From Weeksellaceae bacterium (GTDB lineage: Bacteria; Bacteroidota; Bacteroidia; Flavobacteriales; Weeksellaceae): a stretch of 64,000 nucleotides of DNA. Location of the stretch: assembly GCA_022013695.1 (NCBI GenBank), contig JAKLPS010000025.1, positions 1 to 64,000 of the forward strand, read 5' to 3'. The position numbers and the translations under genes were made by a program. Numbering within the stretch: position 1 is the stretch's first letter; each line of letters opens with the position of its first letter. The notes beneath the pieces are model-generated. The model did no database searches and was not told the DNA's origin. It saw nothing but the letters and a program-made list of their open reading frames with translations. Below are positions 45,174 to 53,914 of the stretch, in pieces.

Positions 45174-45202
45174 TGAGGCAATTAGCACAATTAATTGCCT
45201 CA
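45174..45202 (-). promoter_or_regulatory. Operator copy 2 upstream of fic
   Basis: TGAGGCAAT (45174-45182), 11 nt, ATTGCCTCA (45194-45202): a perfect 9-bp inverted repeat with the same spacing as copy 1. The two centres are 44 bp apart, about four helical turns. Confidence 0.75.
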
Positions 45203-45279
45203 TTTCTTTTTTTTCGGTTTTACTTTCGATGTAAATGAGGTACAGCGACGAATTTATCTTAAGTTTTAAGTTTAAGCTT

Positions 45280-45287
45280 TATTTTTG
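45280..45287 (+). promoter_or_regulatory. TAnnTTTG box overlapping the start of a membrane protein gene
   Basis: TATTTTTG followed by C. Transcription from it would begin near 45293, so the translated start must be downstream (TTG at 45297 or 45303). Confidence 0.5.
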
Positions 45288-46580
45288 CAGAAATATTTGA
45301 TTTTGAAACTGCCTAACAAAATAATTTCTTTCCTGAAAATCGTTTTCCCTTCTACAAAGATCGAAGCTTTTGTTTTTCTCTTTTTTGTGATCGGATATGG
45401 CGCCAATGCGTGCTTTATTGCGGAGCATTTCAGAATTATTTATGACAATAGAATCCCGTGGGATGCCTATTTCAGTTTTGACAACCGCGCGATTATCCAG
45501 ACTGGCGGCGGTTTTGAGCGGCATCCGCTTTCCAATTATTTTTTTGATCAAATTCGCGCGTTTGCCCTTTGGATTTCCGGAAATCGTTACGATTCGGTAT
45601 TTCGTTTGGTTTTGGCGTTATTGTCAACTTTAGTGATAAGTTTAGCCAACGTTCAGATTTTCAAATATCTCAATAATATTATCCGAATTCCATTGAAAAT
45701 CAGTCTATTGATTCTATTTTTCTATGGCTTGTTTGTGACGAATATTCTCTTGTCCTTCACGCCGGAAACCTATACTTATACTTTATTTTTTCTGTCGATA
45801 TTCAATTATTATGCGGCAAAGAAAATCAATGAAGAGAAAACGATGTCGTTTGGAGCTGCGATTATCGGTTCTGTTTTTATCGGTGGACTTACGATTACGA
45901 ATATTGTAAAAGTTTACATTCCGTTTCTCTTTGAGAAAAAAATCTTCTGGAACTGGCGGAAAATCGGACGTGCAGTTTCGAAAATCGCAGCTTCTATCGC
46001 TGTTTTCGTGTTTTTGTTTTTGTTGAGATTGGATTTTAATTTTCAAAATTTCCTGAACAAAACGGAAGAGCAGTATGAGAAATTTTCTACGCCAAAGGTG
46101 ACGCCGCTTTGGGATATGATTGCGTCTTGGTTTCTTGGCGGCCCTATTCTGTTTCCGGGTTTTGTCATCAGAGATTATCACAGCAGAGACAAAAGTTTTT
46201 ACTACAAAGCCTTGTTTATGGATGTTTACTCGTCCGTCGTGTCTTATATTTTTGTCGGAATTATTTTGTTGATGATTATCTGGAGCATTTTCAAAAATTT
46301 TAGAAACCGGCTGGTTTGGATCCTAGTCATTTCTTTTTCGGCAGATATACTCATTCATTGCGTTTTGAAATTCGGTCTTCATACCTCTTATATTTACGGC
46401 GGCCATTTCGTTTTCGTTTATCCGTTGTTGTTGGGCTGGCTGTTTTTCAGTTTTAAAGAGAAGACTTTGCCCTTGACATTTTTGTACGGAACATTGCTGA
46501 TCCTCACCGTTTATCTTGGTTTTAATAATTTGTACCGCTTGACAGAGTTTTATCAATTCTTAGAAACTTACTACCAATAA
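45285..46580 (+). CDS. Multi-spanning membrane protein of unknown function (DUF6080-like)
   Basis: A protein of about 425-431 residues with roughly ten hydrophobic segments, for example AFVFLFFVIGYGANACFI, and paired segments near 85-135, 190-250 and 310-420. It resembles polytopic GT-C-type or DUF6080 proteins; the family name is from memory and tentative. The first loop contains GGGFERHPLSNYFFDQIRAFA. There is no ATG anywhere near the N-terminus, so it must start with TTG (45285, 45297 or 45303). The first is the 5' limit; because it overlaps the promoter box, 45303 is my preferred start. Directly after the stop codon comes a MITE-like element. Confidence 0.7.
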   Translation: MQKYLILKLPNKIISFLKIVFPSTKIEAFVFLFFVIGYGANACFIAEHFRIIYDNRIPWDAYFSFDNRAIIQTGGGFERHPLSNYFFDQIRAFALWISGNRYDSVFRLVLALLSTLVISLANVQIFKYLNNIIRIPLKISLLILFFYGLFVTNILLSFTPETYTYTLFFLSIFNYYAAKKINEEKTMSFGAAIIGSVFIGGLTITNIVKVYIPFLFEKKIFWNWRKIGRAVSKIAASIAVFVFLFLLRLDFNFQNFLNKTEEQYEKFSTPKVTPLWDMIASWFLGGPILFPGFVIRDYHSRDKSFYYKALFMDVYSSVVSYIFVGIILLMIIWSIFKNFRNRLVWILVISFSADILIHCVLKFGLHTSYIYGGHFVFVYPLLLGWLFFSFKEKTLPLTFLYGTLLILTVYLGFNNLYRLTEFYQFLETYYQ

Positions 46581-46587
46581 AGTTTGT

Positions 46588-46772
46588 AGAGCATGTTTAA
46601 AAATCAGAAAAAATCCTTAAACCACAAAAGTCAAAACAATAGAAAATCTTTCAAAGAGCAAAAAAAGCTAATTTTTTGAAGCATTGTCCCTTTTTTGAAC
46701 TTTTGATAAACTTAAGGAAGAATATCGCTTTTGTGACTTTTGTGGTTTTTGAAAGAAATTTAAACAGGCTCT
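46588..46772. mobile_element. MITE-like element with inverted termini and near-perfect 8-bp flanking repeats
   Basis: The ends are AGAGCATGTTTAAA (46588-46601) and TTTAAACAGGCTCT (46759-46772), complementary except for one base. A second complementary block follows inward: AACCACAAAAGTCA near 46619-46632 and TGACTTTTGTGGTT near 46733-46746. The element is flanked by AAGTTTGT (46580-46587) and AAGTTTAT (46773-46780), an 8-bp direct repeat with one mismatch that looks like a target-site duplication. It has no open frame of note. Confidence 0.6.
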
Positions 46773-46790
46773 AAGTTTATGTTAAAAATC

Positions 46791-46832
46791 AAAAAAATAT
46801 CCGCCTCGTAACCATAACAAGCGGATTTTTTA
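46791..46832. terminator. Bidirectional terminator before the SPOR gene
   Basis: ATCCGC (46799-46804) pairs with GCGGAT (46821-46826), with further weak pairing inside. T runs follow on both strands. It serves the convergent membrane-protein and SPOR-domain genes. Confidence 0.7.
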
Positions 46833-46862
46833 TTGACAAGAGAATTAAATTTTGTCTAATTT

Positions 46863-47369
46863 CTACTTCGCCTCTACACAAAAAACAGCGTACGGAATTA
46901 CCGTAGCCGAGGGATAAACTTTTTTGACATGTCGAAGATCATCTGCCGCACTATTTTTCGAGAAGTAGCTGCCGGCAAGGATTTTATAATTAGGTCTCAG
47001 AGAAGCATCTTTCTCCACTTTCAGATTTCTGAAGCTATTTCGGAATTCTGAGCTTATCTTGGACGCTTCTTCATTGCTTTTTACGATAACTACTTGGATT
47101 TTGAATCCCATAATTTTGGGGTTTTTTCTGCAGATCTCCGACGTAGTTAATTCTCTGCTGGCGACCAGAATTTTTGTCGGTTCCTTGCCAGATTCTCCGT
47201 CTCGGTTGCAATTACCTTCTACCTTTTCCAAAGCTTCATTGATGCGTTTGTCCAGCGAGAACGAAAGCTCGGTTCCCGAGAGGGTGTCTTTTTTCACAAT
47301 GTATTGAGCATCAATCTGGTAAAAAGAAAACACGGTTGCAATGATGAAAAGCTTAAGCAGATTGTTCAT
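46863..47369 (-). CDS. SPOR domain-containing exported protein
   Basis: A 168-residue protein with signal peptide MNNLLKLFIIATVFSFYQIDA. The C-terminal 80 residues (GFKIQVVIVKSNEEASKISSEF to the end, with YKILAGSYFSKNSAADDL) fit the SPOR fold, which binds glycan strands lacking stem peptides at the septum. The middle contains two Cys (GNCNRDGE and EICRKNP), perhaps a disulfide. It is divergent from actA with 188 nt between, a neighbourhood common in related genomes. It may act at the division site or in the cell wall; the role is inferred from the domain only. Confidence 0.85.
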   Translation of the reverse strand: MNNLLKLFIIATVFSFYQIDAQYIVKKDTLSGTELSFSLDKRINEALEKVEGNCNRDGESGKEPTKILVASRELTTSEICRKNPKIMGFKIQVVIVKSNEEASKISSEFRNSFRNLKVEKDASLRPNYKILAGSYFSKNSAADDLRHVKKVYPSATVIPYAVFCVEAK

Positions 47370-47509
47370 TTACTATTTATTTTCAGCAAATTTATAATAA
47401 ATTGAATGAAACGCAAACGCACTTATTTAGAACGTTTACAAATTAATTGGATTTAACAAAAAGCATTCGATAAGGTCGTCTTAATTTTCGTCAATATGCT
47501 ATTTTTGCG

Positions 47510-47517
47510 GAACTGAA
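47510..47517 (+). promoter_or_regulatory. TAnnTTTG promoter box for the act operon
   Basis: TATTTTTG followed by C, 40 nt before the actA start codon. No TTG at the ideal -33 position. Confidence 0.5.
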
Positions 47518-47557
47518 TGTAAAAGTCAATAGAATTTACTAACCCAAGATTATATAA

Positions 47558-48928
47558 ATGATTAGTTGGAGAAAGCATTACAAAAAGGGTCTGATAGCAA
47601 TTAGTTTATTGTTGTCAACCGGCGCTTCCGTTTATGCACAAGGCGATCCGAAAAAGGGACAGGATCTGTTCAAAGCAAACTGTACCGCTTGTCACGCCTT
47701 GGACAAAAAAATCGTAGGGCCTGCACTTGGCGGAGTTGTTGAGAAAGTCAAAAAAGATGGTAAGGATGTGGACTGGCTTCACAAGTGGATCACCAATAAT
47801 GAGAAGCTAAGAGCATCTGGCGACGCCTACGCAAACAAGATCTATGAGGATAATGGAAAAGTTGCGATGCTCGTTTTCGAAGGTAAGCTTTCCGATAAAG
47901 ATATTGATGATATCCTGGCCTACACCACCAACCCACCAAAAGAAGAGCCCGCGGCCGATGCAAAAGCCGATGGCGCAGTAGCTAATGACACCGCATCTAT
48001 AGAAGCTGAAAAAGCCCAACAGCTCAATTCTAAAATTGTAATTGCGGCTTTGATTGCGATTGCAGGCTTGCTAGTGTGGCTATTGGTGAAGATTCGTCAG
48101 CTCGTCAAACTCCAGCAGTCTCCGGAATTGGCCGAACTTGACTCCACGCGAGTGACTTCCTTCTCCGCAATGTATGAAAAATACAGCTATGTCGGCAAAG
48201 GACTTGTAGGCCTATTAGCTCTATTCGCGGTCTATGGCATCTGGAACTGGATGATGTGGATTGGCGTTTACAAAGGATATGCACCGGAGCAACCGATCTA
48301 TTTCTCCCATAAGATCCACGCCGGCGACAATAAAATCGATTGCCAACTTTGTCATTCCAGTGCAAAATATGGTAAAGTTTCGGAAATTCCTTCCCTGAAT
48401 GTCTGTATGAACTGTCACCGCACGATTTCTGAGTACAAAGGCAAATACCTCGAGCCCGGAAAAGACAGAGAATTCTACACCGGCGAGATTCAAAAAATAT
48501 ATGCCCACGCAGGATGGGATGCAGACAAGCAAGCGTACACCGGCAAAACAGAACCTGTGGAGTGGACAAGGATTCACAATATGCCGGATTTTGTTTACTT
48601 CAATCACTCGCAACACGTCGTCGCAGGTGAGCAAGCCATCATCAACGGTTTCAATGCGAAACAAAAAGACGCGGCCAACAAAATAGATGTGGTTTGCAAA
48701 GCGTGTCACGGAAAAATCGATACCATGAACGTCGTTCAAATGGCCAATAACTTCACAATGGGCTGGTGCATAGAATGTCACCGAACTACAGAAGTGGATA
48801 TGAACAACGGTTACAATAAAGAATACTTCAAAAATCTGCATGAAAAGTTGAAAAAACAATATGGTGAAGGAAGCAAAATAACCGTAGATGCAATTGGAGG
48901 TCTCGAGTGTGGTAAATGTCATTATTAA
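47558..48928 (+). CDS. actA: Alternative complex III subunit ActA (multiheme cytochrome c)
   Basis: A 456-residue cytochrome of alternative complex III, which oxidises menaquinol and reduces a c-type cytochrome or oxidase. The signal peptide (to about 28) precedes a mono-heme cytochrome c domain with CTACH at 42-46. A membrane segment (about 145-165) and a second one (about 218-240) follow. The C-terminal half carries five more CxxCH motifs: CQLCH, CMNCH, CKACH, CIECH and the terminal CGKCH, giving six hemes. The N-terminal mono-heme fusion is typical of Bacteroidota ActA. It is first in actABCDEF, with gaps of 7-21 nt or overlaps between genes. Confidence 0.94.
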   Translation: MISWRKHYKKGLIAISLLLSTGASVYAQGDPKKGQDLFKANCTACHALDKKIVGPALGGVVEKVKKDGKDVDWLHKWITNNEKLRASGDAYANKIYEDNGKVAMLVFEGKLSDKDIDDILAYTTNPPKEEPAADAKADGAVANDTASIEAEKAQQLNSKIVIAALIAIAGLLVWLLVKIRQLVKLQQSPELAELDSTRVTSFSAMYEKYSYVGKGLVGLLALFAVYGIWNWMMWIGVYKGYAPEQPIYFSHKIHAGDNKIDCQLCHSSAKYGKVSEIPSLNVCMNCHRTISEYKGKYLEPGKDREFYTGEIQKIYAHAGWDADKQAYTGKTEPVEWTRIHNMPDFVYFNHSQHVVAGEQAIINGFNAKQKDAANKIDVVCKACHGKIDTMNVVQMANNFTMGWCIECHRTTEVDMNNGYNKEYFKNLHEKLKKQYGEGSKITVDAIGGLECGKCHY

Positions 48929-48949
48929 TAATAAAAATTAGAAGTATCA

Positions 48950-51900
48950 ATGGCTTCAAAAAAAATACAATTCAGAAGTATTCACGAACTAAAAGACCCA
49001 AGCCTGAACGGCAAGTTGGCGCTTAAAGAGTTTCAAAACGAAATTCCGGTAGATGAATTCTTGGAAGATGCCGGCAACTCGGGGACTTCTCGAAGAGATT
49101 TCCTGAAATTATTGGGTTTCTCCACGGCTGCTGTTACTTTAGCTGCCTGCGAAGCGCCGGTCATCAAGACGATTCCGTATGTTGTAAAACCGCACGACAT
49201 CATTCCGGGCATTCCCAATTATTACGCATCAACATATTTCGATGGATTCGATTTTGCCAGCGTTTTGGTAAAAACAAGAGAAGGGCGGCCTATCAAAATA
49301 GAACCAAATCCTGCGGCAGGTTCTTTGGGAAAAACCAACGCGAGAGCTCAGGCCAGCGTGCTTTCTCTTTATGATAATGATAAAGTGAAGTTGCCAAGCT
49401 TGAACGGAGATGAGCAAACTGATTTTAGTAAAATTGACGATTTTGTTTTAAAAGGTTTAGCTGAATCTCAGGCTGCTGGTAAAAAGATTGTGGTATTATC
49501 TCACTCTTTTCCCAGCCCAACTTTCAAAAAGCTATTTGGAGATTTCAAAACTAAATATCCTTCGGCCGAACTTATTACCTACGACGCCTTTCCTTACGCT
49601 GCAGCATTAGACGCGGCTCAGGAAGTTTTCGGACAAAGAGCCTTGCCGGTTTACGACCTTAGCACTTCTCAATTGGTCGTTTCTTTCAACGCCGATTTCT
49701 TAGGAGATTACAATGCGTCGAGCTTAGAAGTTTCGTATGCCGCGGCAAGAAAGCCAGGTCCCGAGATGTTGAGACACATCCAAGTAGAGTCCAACTTGAG
49801 TTTGACCGGCGCAAATGCCGATTCCAGATACCGATTGAAGCCAAGCGCAGTTTTCAAAACCTTAGTAGAGGTTTATAATGGACTGAACGGTGGAACTTCT
49901 GATAAAACAGCTTCTGAAATTGTAAAAGAACTTCAGGCAAAAGGCGAAAAAGCGGTTGTTTTGGCTGATGGTTCAAAAGCGGCTTACGTTTTAGCCCATT
50001 TAATTAATCAAAAATTAGGATCTAAAGCTTTCACGGGCAAAGCCAATTTCCGCAAAGAATACGACAATGCAAGATTCAACGAATTCTTATCGTGGTTGAA
50101 TAGCGGGCAAGTTGGCGTTCTGATTTCTAACAATGTCAACCCTATTTATTCTCACGCCAAAGGAGAATCTCTAAAAGCAGCGTTGTCCAAAGTGCCTTAC
50201 TCTGTAGCAATTACAGATAAGAAAAACGAAATGTACAAAGCTTCTAAAGCGGTCATTCCTTATGCACATTGGTTAGAATCTTGGGGCGATATCGCTCCGC
50301 AAACTGGTGCTTATTCATTGATGCAACCAACGATCCAAAAAATATATACGTCGCGACAGGTTGAAGAATCTCTTTTGGTTTGGATCAATGGGAAAAACAG
50401 TCCGGCTAATAACTACTATGAATATCTTAAAGCAAATGCTTTAACGCTTAATGAAGGGAAAACTTTCAACAAGACTTTATATAATGGTTTCACGACTGGT
50501 GGCCTTTCTGCAGGATTGGCTTACACAGGTGGAAATGCGGCGCAAGCTATCGCAGAATTAAGCGCTTTCAAACCTACTCCATTAGAATTACAACTTTATA
50601 CCAAGCCGGCAATTGGCGACGGAACACAATCTAACAACCCTTGGTTGATGGAGCTTCCGGATCCTATTTCCAGATTGTCTTGGGACAACTATCTTACGAT
50701 TTCTCCAAAAGATGCTGAGGCAATGGGTCTCGAAAATAGCCTTAATGCTAGAATGCAACTCGACGGAGACTTGGTTAGCTTGACGGTAAACGGAGTTACC
50801 TTAAAAGATGTTCCTGTTTTTATACAACCGGGACAGGCAGAAGGATCTTTGGGTCTTGCTTTAGGTTATGGGAAGAAAAATTCCGGAAAAGTAGCGGAAA
50901 CAGGTATCAATGCCTATCCTCTATTCGATGGGTACAACACAGTTCTTAGCAATGTAAAAATTGAAAAAACCGGAGAAGATTATGAATTTGCAGGAATGCA
51001 ACTTCAAAATACCGTGATGGGGCGTTATGAAATCGCTAAAGAAGTTTCTTTGGAAGATTTCATCAACAAACCTACCGATGAGTGGAACGCGCCACTGGCT
51101 ATGCACACCATCGGAGGCGAGCTTCCATTAGGGAAAGTAGATCTTTGGGATGCTTTTGATGATACAGACGGTCCTCACTTCAATTTGTCAGTAGATCTTA
51201 ACTCTTGCACAGGTTGCGGCGCTTGCGTAGTGGCTTGTCAGGCCGAAAATAACGTGGCAGTAGTTGGTAAAGATGAAATCAGAATGTCCAGAGATATGTA
51301 TTGGTTGAGAATTGACCGGTATTATTCTGCCATAGAAAAGATCGAAACCAAGGAGCAACTCGACAGAGGTCTTAATGCCGCGCAGCTTTATGGTGGTCCT
51401 TTTACAGAAGGTGTTTTGAATCATCCGGCGGATAATCCGGATGTCATCTTCCAGCCAGTGATGTGCCAGCATTGTAATCACGCGCCTTGCGAAACAGTTT
51501 GTCCAGTGGCAGCAACCTCGCACGGGAAACAAGGCCAAAATCAAATGGCGTACAACAGATGTATCGGTACAAGATACTGTGCGAACAACTGTCCTTATAA
51601 AGTTCGACGATTCAATTGGTTCAATTATGCCTTGAATGACAAGTTCGATTTCCATATGAATAATGACTTGGGAAGAATGGTTCTCAACCCAGATGTGGTT
51701 ACCCGAACAAGAGGGGTGATGGAAAAATGTTCTATGTGCATCCAGCTGACTCAGAACACTATTCTGGAAGCGAAGAAGGAGGGCAGAAGAGTGGTTGACG
51801 GAGAGTTCCAGACAGCGTGTTCCAAAGCTTGTTCTACGGGTTCGTTGAAATTTGGAGATATGAATGATGTGGCTTCAGAAGTTCGCAGCTTGTTCAACAG

Positions 51901-52000
51901 CAACCGAAAATATGTATTGCTAGAAGAGATTGGCACGAAGCCCAACGTTTTCTACCATACCAAAATCAGAAACAGAAAAGAAAGTTTAAATAATAAATAG
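48950..52000 (+). CDS. actB: Alternative complex III subunit ActB (molybdopterin-oxidoreductase-like, iron-sulfur)
   Basis: A 1016-residue periplasmic subunit. The N-terminus has a twin-arginine motif (SRRDFLKLLGF, about 47-57) followed by a lipobox-like LAAC. The first 720 residues resemble molybdopterin oxidoreductases, but in this family no molybdenum cofactor is bound. The C-terminal part is an iron-sulfur electron-transfer domain: CTGCGACVVAC (about 751-761), CQHCNHAPCETVCP and CIGTRYCANNCP, then CSMC and CSKAC. These fit three 4Fe-4S and one 3Fe-4S cluster. It starts 21 nt after actA. Confidence 0.94.
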   Translation: MASKKIQFRSIHELKDPSLNGKLALKEFQNEIPVDEFLEDAGNSGTSRRDFLKLLGFSTAAVTLAACEAPVIKTIPYVVKPHDIIPGIPNYYASTYFDGFDFASVLVKTREGRPIKIEPNPAAGSLGKTNARAQASVLSLYDNDKVKLPSLNGDEQTDFSKIDDFVLKGLAESQAAGKKIVVLSHSFPSPTFKKLFGDFKTKYPSAELITYDAFPYAAALDAAQEVFGQRALPVYDLSTSQLVVSFNADFLGDYNASSLEVSYAAARKPGPEMLRHIQVESNLSLTGANADSRYRLKPSAVFKTLVEVYNGLNGGTSDKTASEIVKELQAKGEKAVVLADGSKAAYVLAHLINQKLGSKAFTGKANFRKEYDNARFNEFLSWLNSGQVGVLISNNVNPIYSHAKGESLKAALSKVPYSVAITDKKNEMYKASKAVIPYAHWLESWGDIAPQTGAYSLMQPTIQKIYTSRQVEESLLVWINGKNSPANNYYEYLKANALTLNEGKTFNKTLYNGFTTGGLSAGLAYTGGNAAQAIAELSAFKPTPLELQLYTKPAIGDGTQSNNPWLMELPDPISRLSWDNYLTISPKDAEAMGLENSLNARMQLDGDLVSLTVNGVTLKDVPVFIQPGQAEGSLGLALGYGKKNSGKVAETGINAYPLFDGYNTVLSNVKIEKTGEDYEFAGMQLQNTVMGRYEIAKEVSLEDFINKPTDEWNAPLAMHTIGGELPLGKVDLWDAFDDTDGPHFNLSVDLNSCTGCGACVVACQAENNVAVVGKDEIRMSRDMYWLRIDRYYSAIEKIETKEQLDRGLNAAQLYGGPFTEGVLNHPADNPDVIFQPVMCQHCNHAPCETVCPVAATSHGKQGQNQMAYNRCIGTRYCANNCPYKVRRFNWFNYALNDKFDFHMNNDLGRMVLNPDVVTRTRGVMEKCSMCIQLTQNTILEAKKEGRRVVDGEFQTACSKACSTGSLKFGDMNDVASEVRSLFNSNRKYVLLEEIGTKPNVFYHTKIRNRKESLNNK

Positions 52001-52007
52001 GTAAAAA

Positions 52008-53405
52008 ATGTCAGGACATTACGAAGCTCCGATAAGGGAACCTTTAATTATTGGTCACAAGACTTATCACGATATCTCAGAGGATATCGCAAGACCTATC
52101 GAAGAACGCGCAGGAAAATTATGGTGGGCAGCATTGTATGCCGCTTTAGTCCTGTTTGTTTACGGATTTGGTTGTATTGCATACACCATTGGAACCGGGA
52201 TTGGTGCTTGGGGACTAAACCGAACAATCAACTGGGGTTGGGATATTACCAATTTTGTTTGGTGGGTAGGTATCGGTCACGCAGGAACTTTAATTTCTGC
52301 AGTATTATTATTATTTAGACAAAGATGGAGAATGTCCGTCAACCGTTCGGCAGAGGCGATGACCATTTTCGCTGTCGTGCAGGCCGCTCTTTTTCCCGTC
52401 ATTCACATGGGTAGAGTTTGGGTTGGATATTGGGTTTTCCCTTTGCCAAACCAGTTTGGTTCTCTGTGGGTCAACTTCAACTCACCACTCCTTTGGGATG
52501 TGTTTGCGATTTCTACTTATTTCTCCGTATCAGTCGTATTCTGGTTTATGGGATTGATTCCTGACTTTGCGATGATTAGAGACCGGGCTAAAACACCTTT
52601 CAATAAAAAAATATATACCATTCTGGCATTCGGCTGGGGCGGGAAAGCGAAACACTGGCAAAGATTCGAAGAACTATCTTTGGTACTTGCAGGCTTGGCA
52701 ACACCTCTTGTATTTTCTGTACATACGACCGTATCCTTTGACTTTGCAACCTCCGTCATCAAGGGTTGGCACTCAACAATCTATCCGCCTTATTTCGTGG
52801 CCGGCGCTATTTTCTCCGGATTTGCAATGGTGCAGACCCTATTGCTTGTAACGAGAAAAGTCTGCCATTTAGAAGATTACATCACGAGGTATCATATAGA
52901 AATTATGAACATCGTTATCATTGTAACTGGTGGAATGGTGACTGTGGCCTATGCTACCGAGTATTTCATAGGTTGGTATTCCGGATCAAGATTCGAAGAT
53001 TTTACTTATTTATCTCCAGGAGCTGCAACAGGACCTTATTGGTGGGCTTTCTGGGCATTAATTATTTGCAACTTGGTGATCCCGGCAACATTCTGGTTCA
53101 AAAAGGTAAGAACCAATATATTCTGGACATTTGTTATCGCTCTGATCATTAACATCGGAATGTGGTTTGAGCGTTTCGATATCATCGTCATCAACTTGTC
53201 TAGAGATTATTTACCATCTTCTTGGACGATGTTTAAACCCACAATTATAGACGTTGGCGTTTATCTTGGAACGATTGGATTCTTCTCTACACTGTTTTTG
53301 TTATATGCAAGAACCTTCCCGGTAATTGCGCAAGCAGAGTTGAAGACTATTTTGAAAATTTCTGGTGAAACTTATAAAGCAAAAGAAGGAGATGAGCACC
53401 ACTAA
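52008..53405 (+). CDS. actC: Alternative complex III subunit ActC (NrfD-like)
   Basis: A 465-residue inner-membrane subunit of the NrfD/PsrC family with about ten membrane segments, expected to hold a quinol-binding site and a proton path. GRVWVGYWVFPLPNQ follows the third segment, and WWVGIGHAGTLISAVLLL marks the second. It starts 7 nt after actB and overlaps actD by 14 nt. ActC and ActF are the two related membrane subunits of the complex. Confidence 0.94.
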   Translation: MSGHYEAPIREPLIIGHKTYHDISEDIARPIEERAGKLWWAALYAALVLFVYGFGCIAYTIGTGIGAWGLNRTINWGWDITNFVWWVGIGHAGTLISAVLLLFRQRWRMSVNRSAEAMTIFAVVQAALFPVIHMGRVWVGYWVFPLPNQFGSLWVNFNSPLLWDVFAISTYFSVSVVFWFMGLIPDFAMIRDRAKTPFNKKIYTILAFGWGGKAKHWQRFEELSLVLAGLATPLVFSVHTTVSFDFATSVIKGWHSTIYPPYFVAGAIFSGFAMVQTLLLVTRKVCHLEDYITRYHIEIMNIVIIVTGGMVTVAYATEYFIGWYSGSRFEDFTYLSPGAATGPYWWAFWALIICNLVIPATFWFKKVRTNIFWTFVIALIINIGMWFERFDIIVINLSRDYLPSSWTMFKPTIIDVGVYLGTIGFFSTLFLLYARTFPVIAQAELKTILKISGETYKAKEGDEHH

Positions 53406-53913
53406 AATTATATACGGACTTTACGGCGACGATGATGATTTGTTGCACGGCGTCAAAGCCTTTAGAGACAAAGGAATCAGCATAAATGAAGTTTATACAC
53501 CTTTTCCTGTTCACGGATTAGATACCGCTTTGGGTTTGAAGAAAACCCGAATTTCGGATGCCGCATTTATCTATGCGTGCTACGGCGTTGCCCTGGGGAT
53601 TACTTTGACCGCGTGGATTATGAATCACGACTGGCCTCAGAATATCGGTGGTAAACCATCATTTGACTGGGCTCACAATATGCCGGCATTCTTAGATCCA
53701 ATATTTGAATTAATGGTTTTTTGCTCTGCCCACTTGATGTCGCTTACATTCCTTGCAAGAAACAAAATGTATCCTGGCGCGAAACCTCAAAATCCGGATC
53801 CAAGAACGACGGATGACAAATTTATGATGGAGTTCATCTCTGACGATGTCGAAACAATCAAACAACTGTTGATCGATACAGGTGTTGAAGAAATAACAGT
53901 TAAAGATGCTTAA
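53392..53913 (+). CDS. actD: Alternative complex III subunit ActD (DUF3341)
   Basis: A 173-residue membrane subunit with an N-terminal cytoplasmic domain (starting TKIIYGLYGDDDDLLHGVKA) and two membrane segments (about 60-80 and 103-122). It matches the DUF3341 family, which is specific to alternative complex III. The start is set at the ATG inside the end of actC, which has AAGAAGGAG just upstream. An earlier in-frame start would extend the overlap and add a non-family N-terminus. Confidence 0.92.
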   Translation: MSTTKIIYGLYGDDDDLLHGVKAFRDKGISINEVYTPFPVHGLDTALGLKKTRISDAAFIYACYGVALGITLTAWIMNHDWPQNIGGKPSFDWAHNMPAFLDPIFELMVFCSAHLMSLTFLARNKMYPGAKPQNPDPRTTDDKFMMEFISDDVETIKQLLIDTGVEEITVKDA

Positions 53914-53914
53914 G

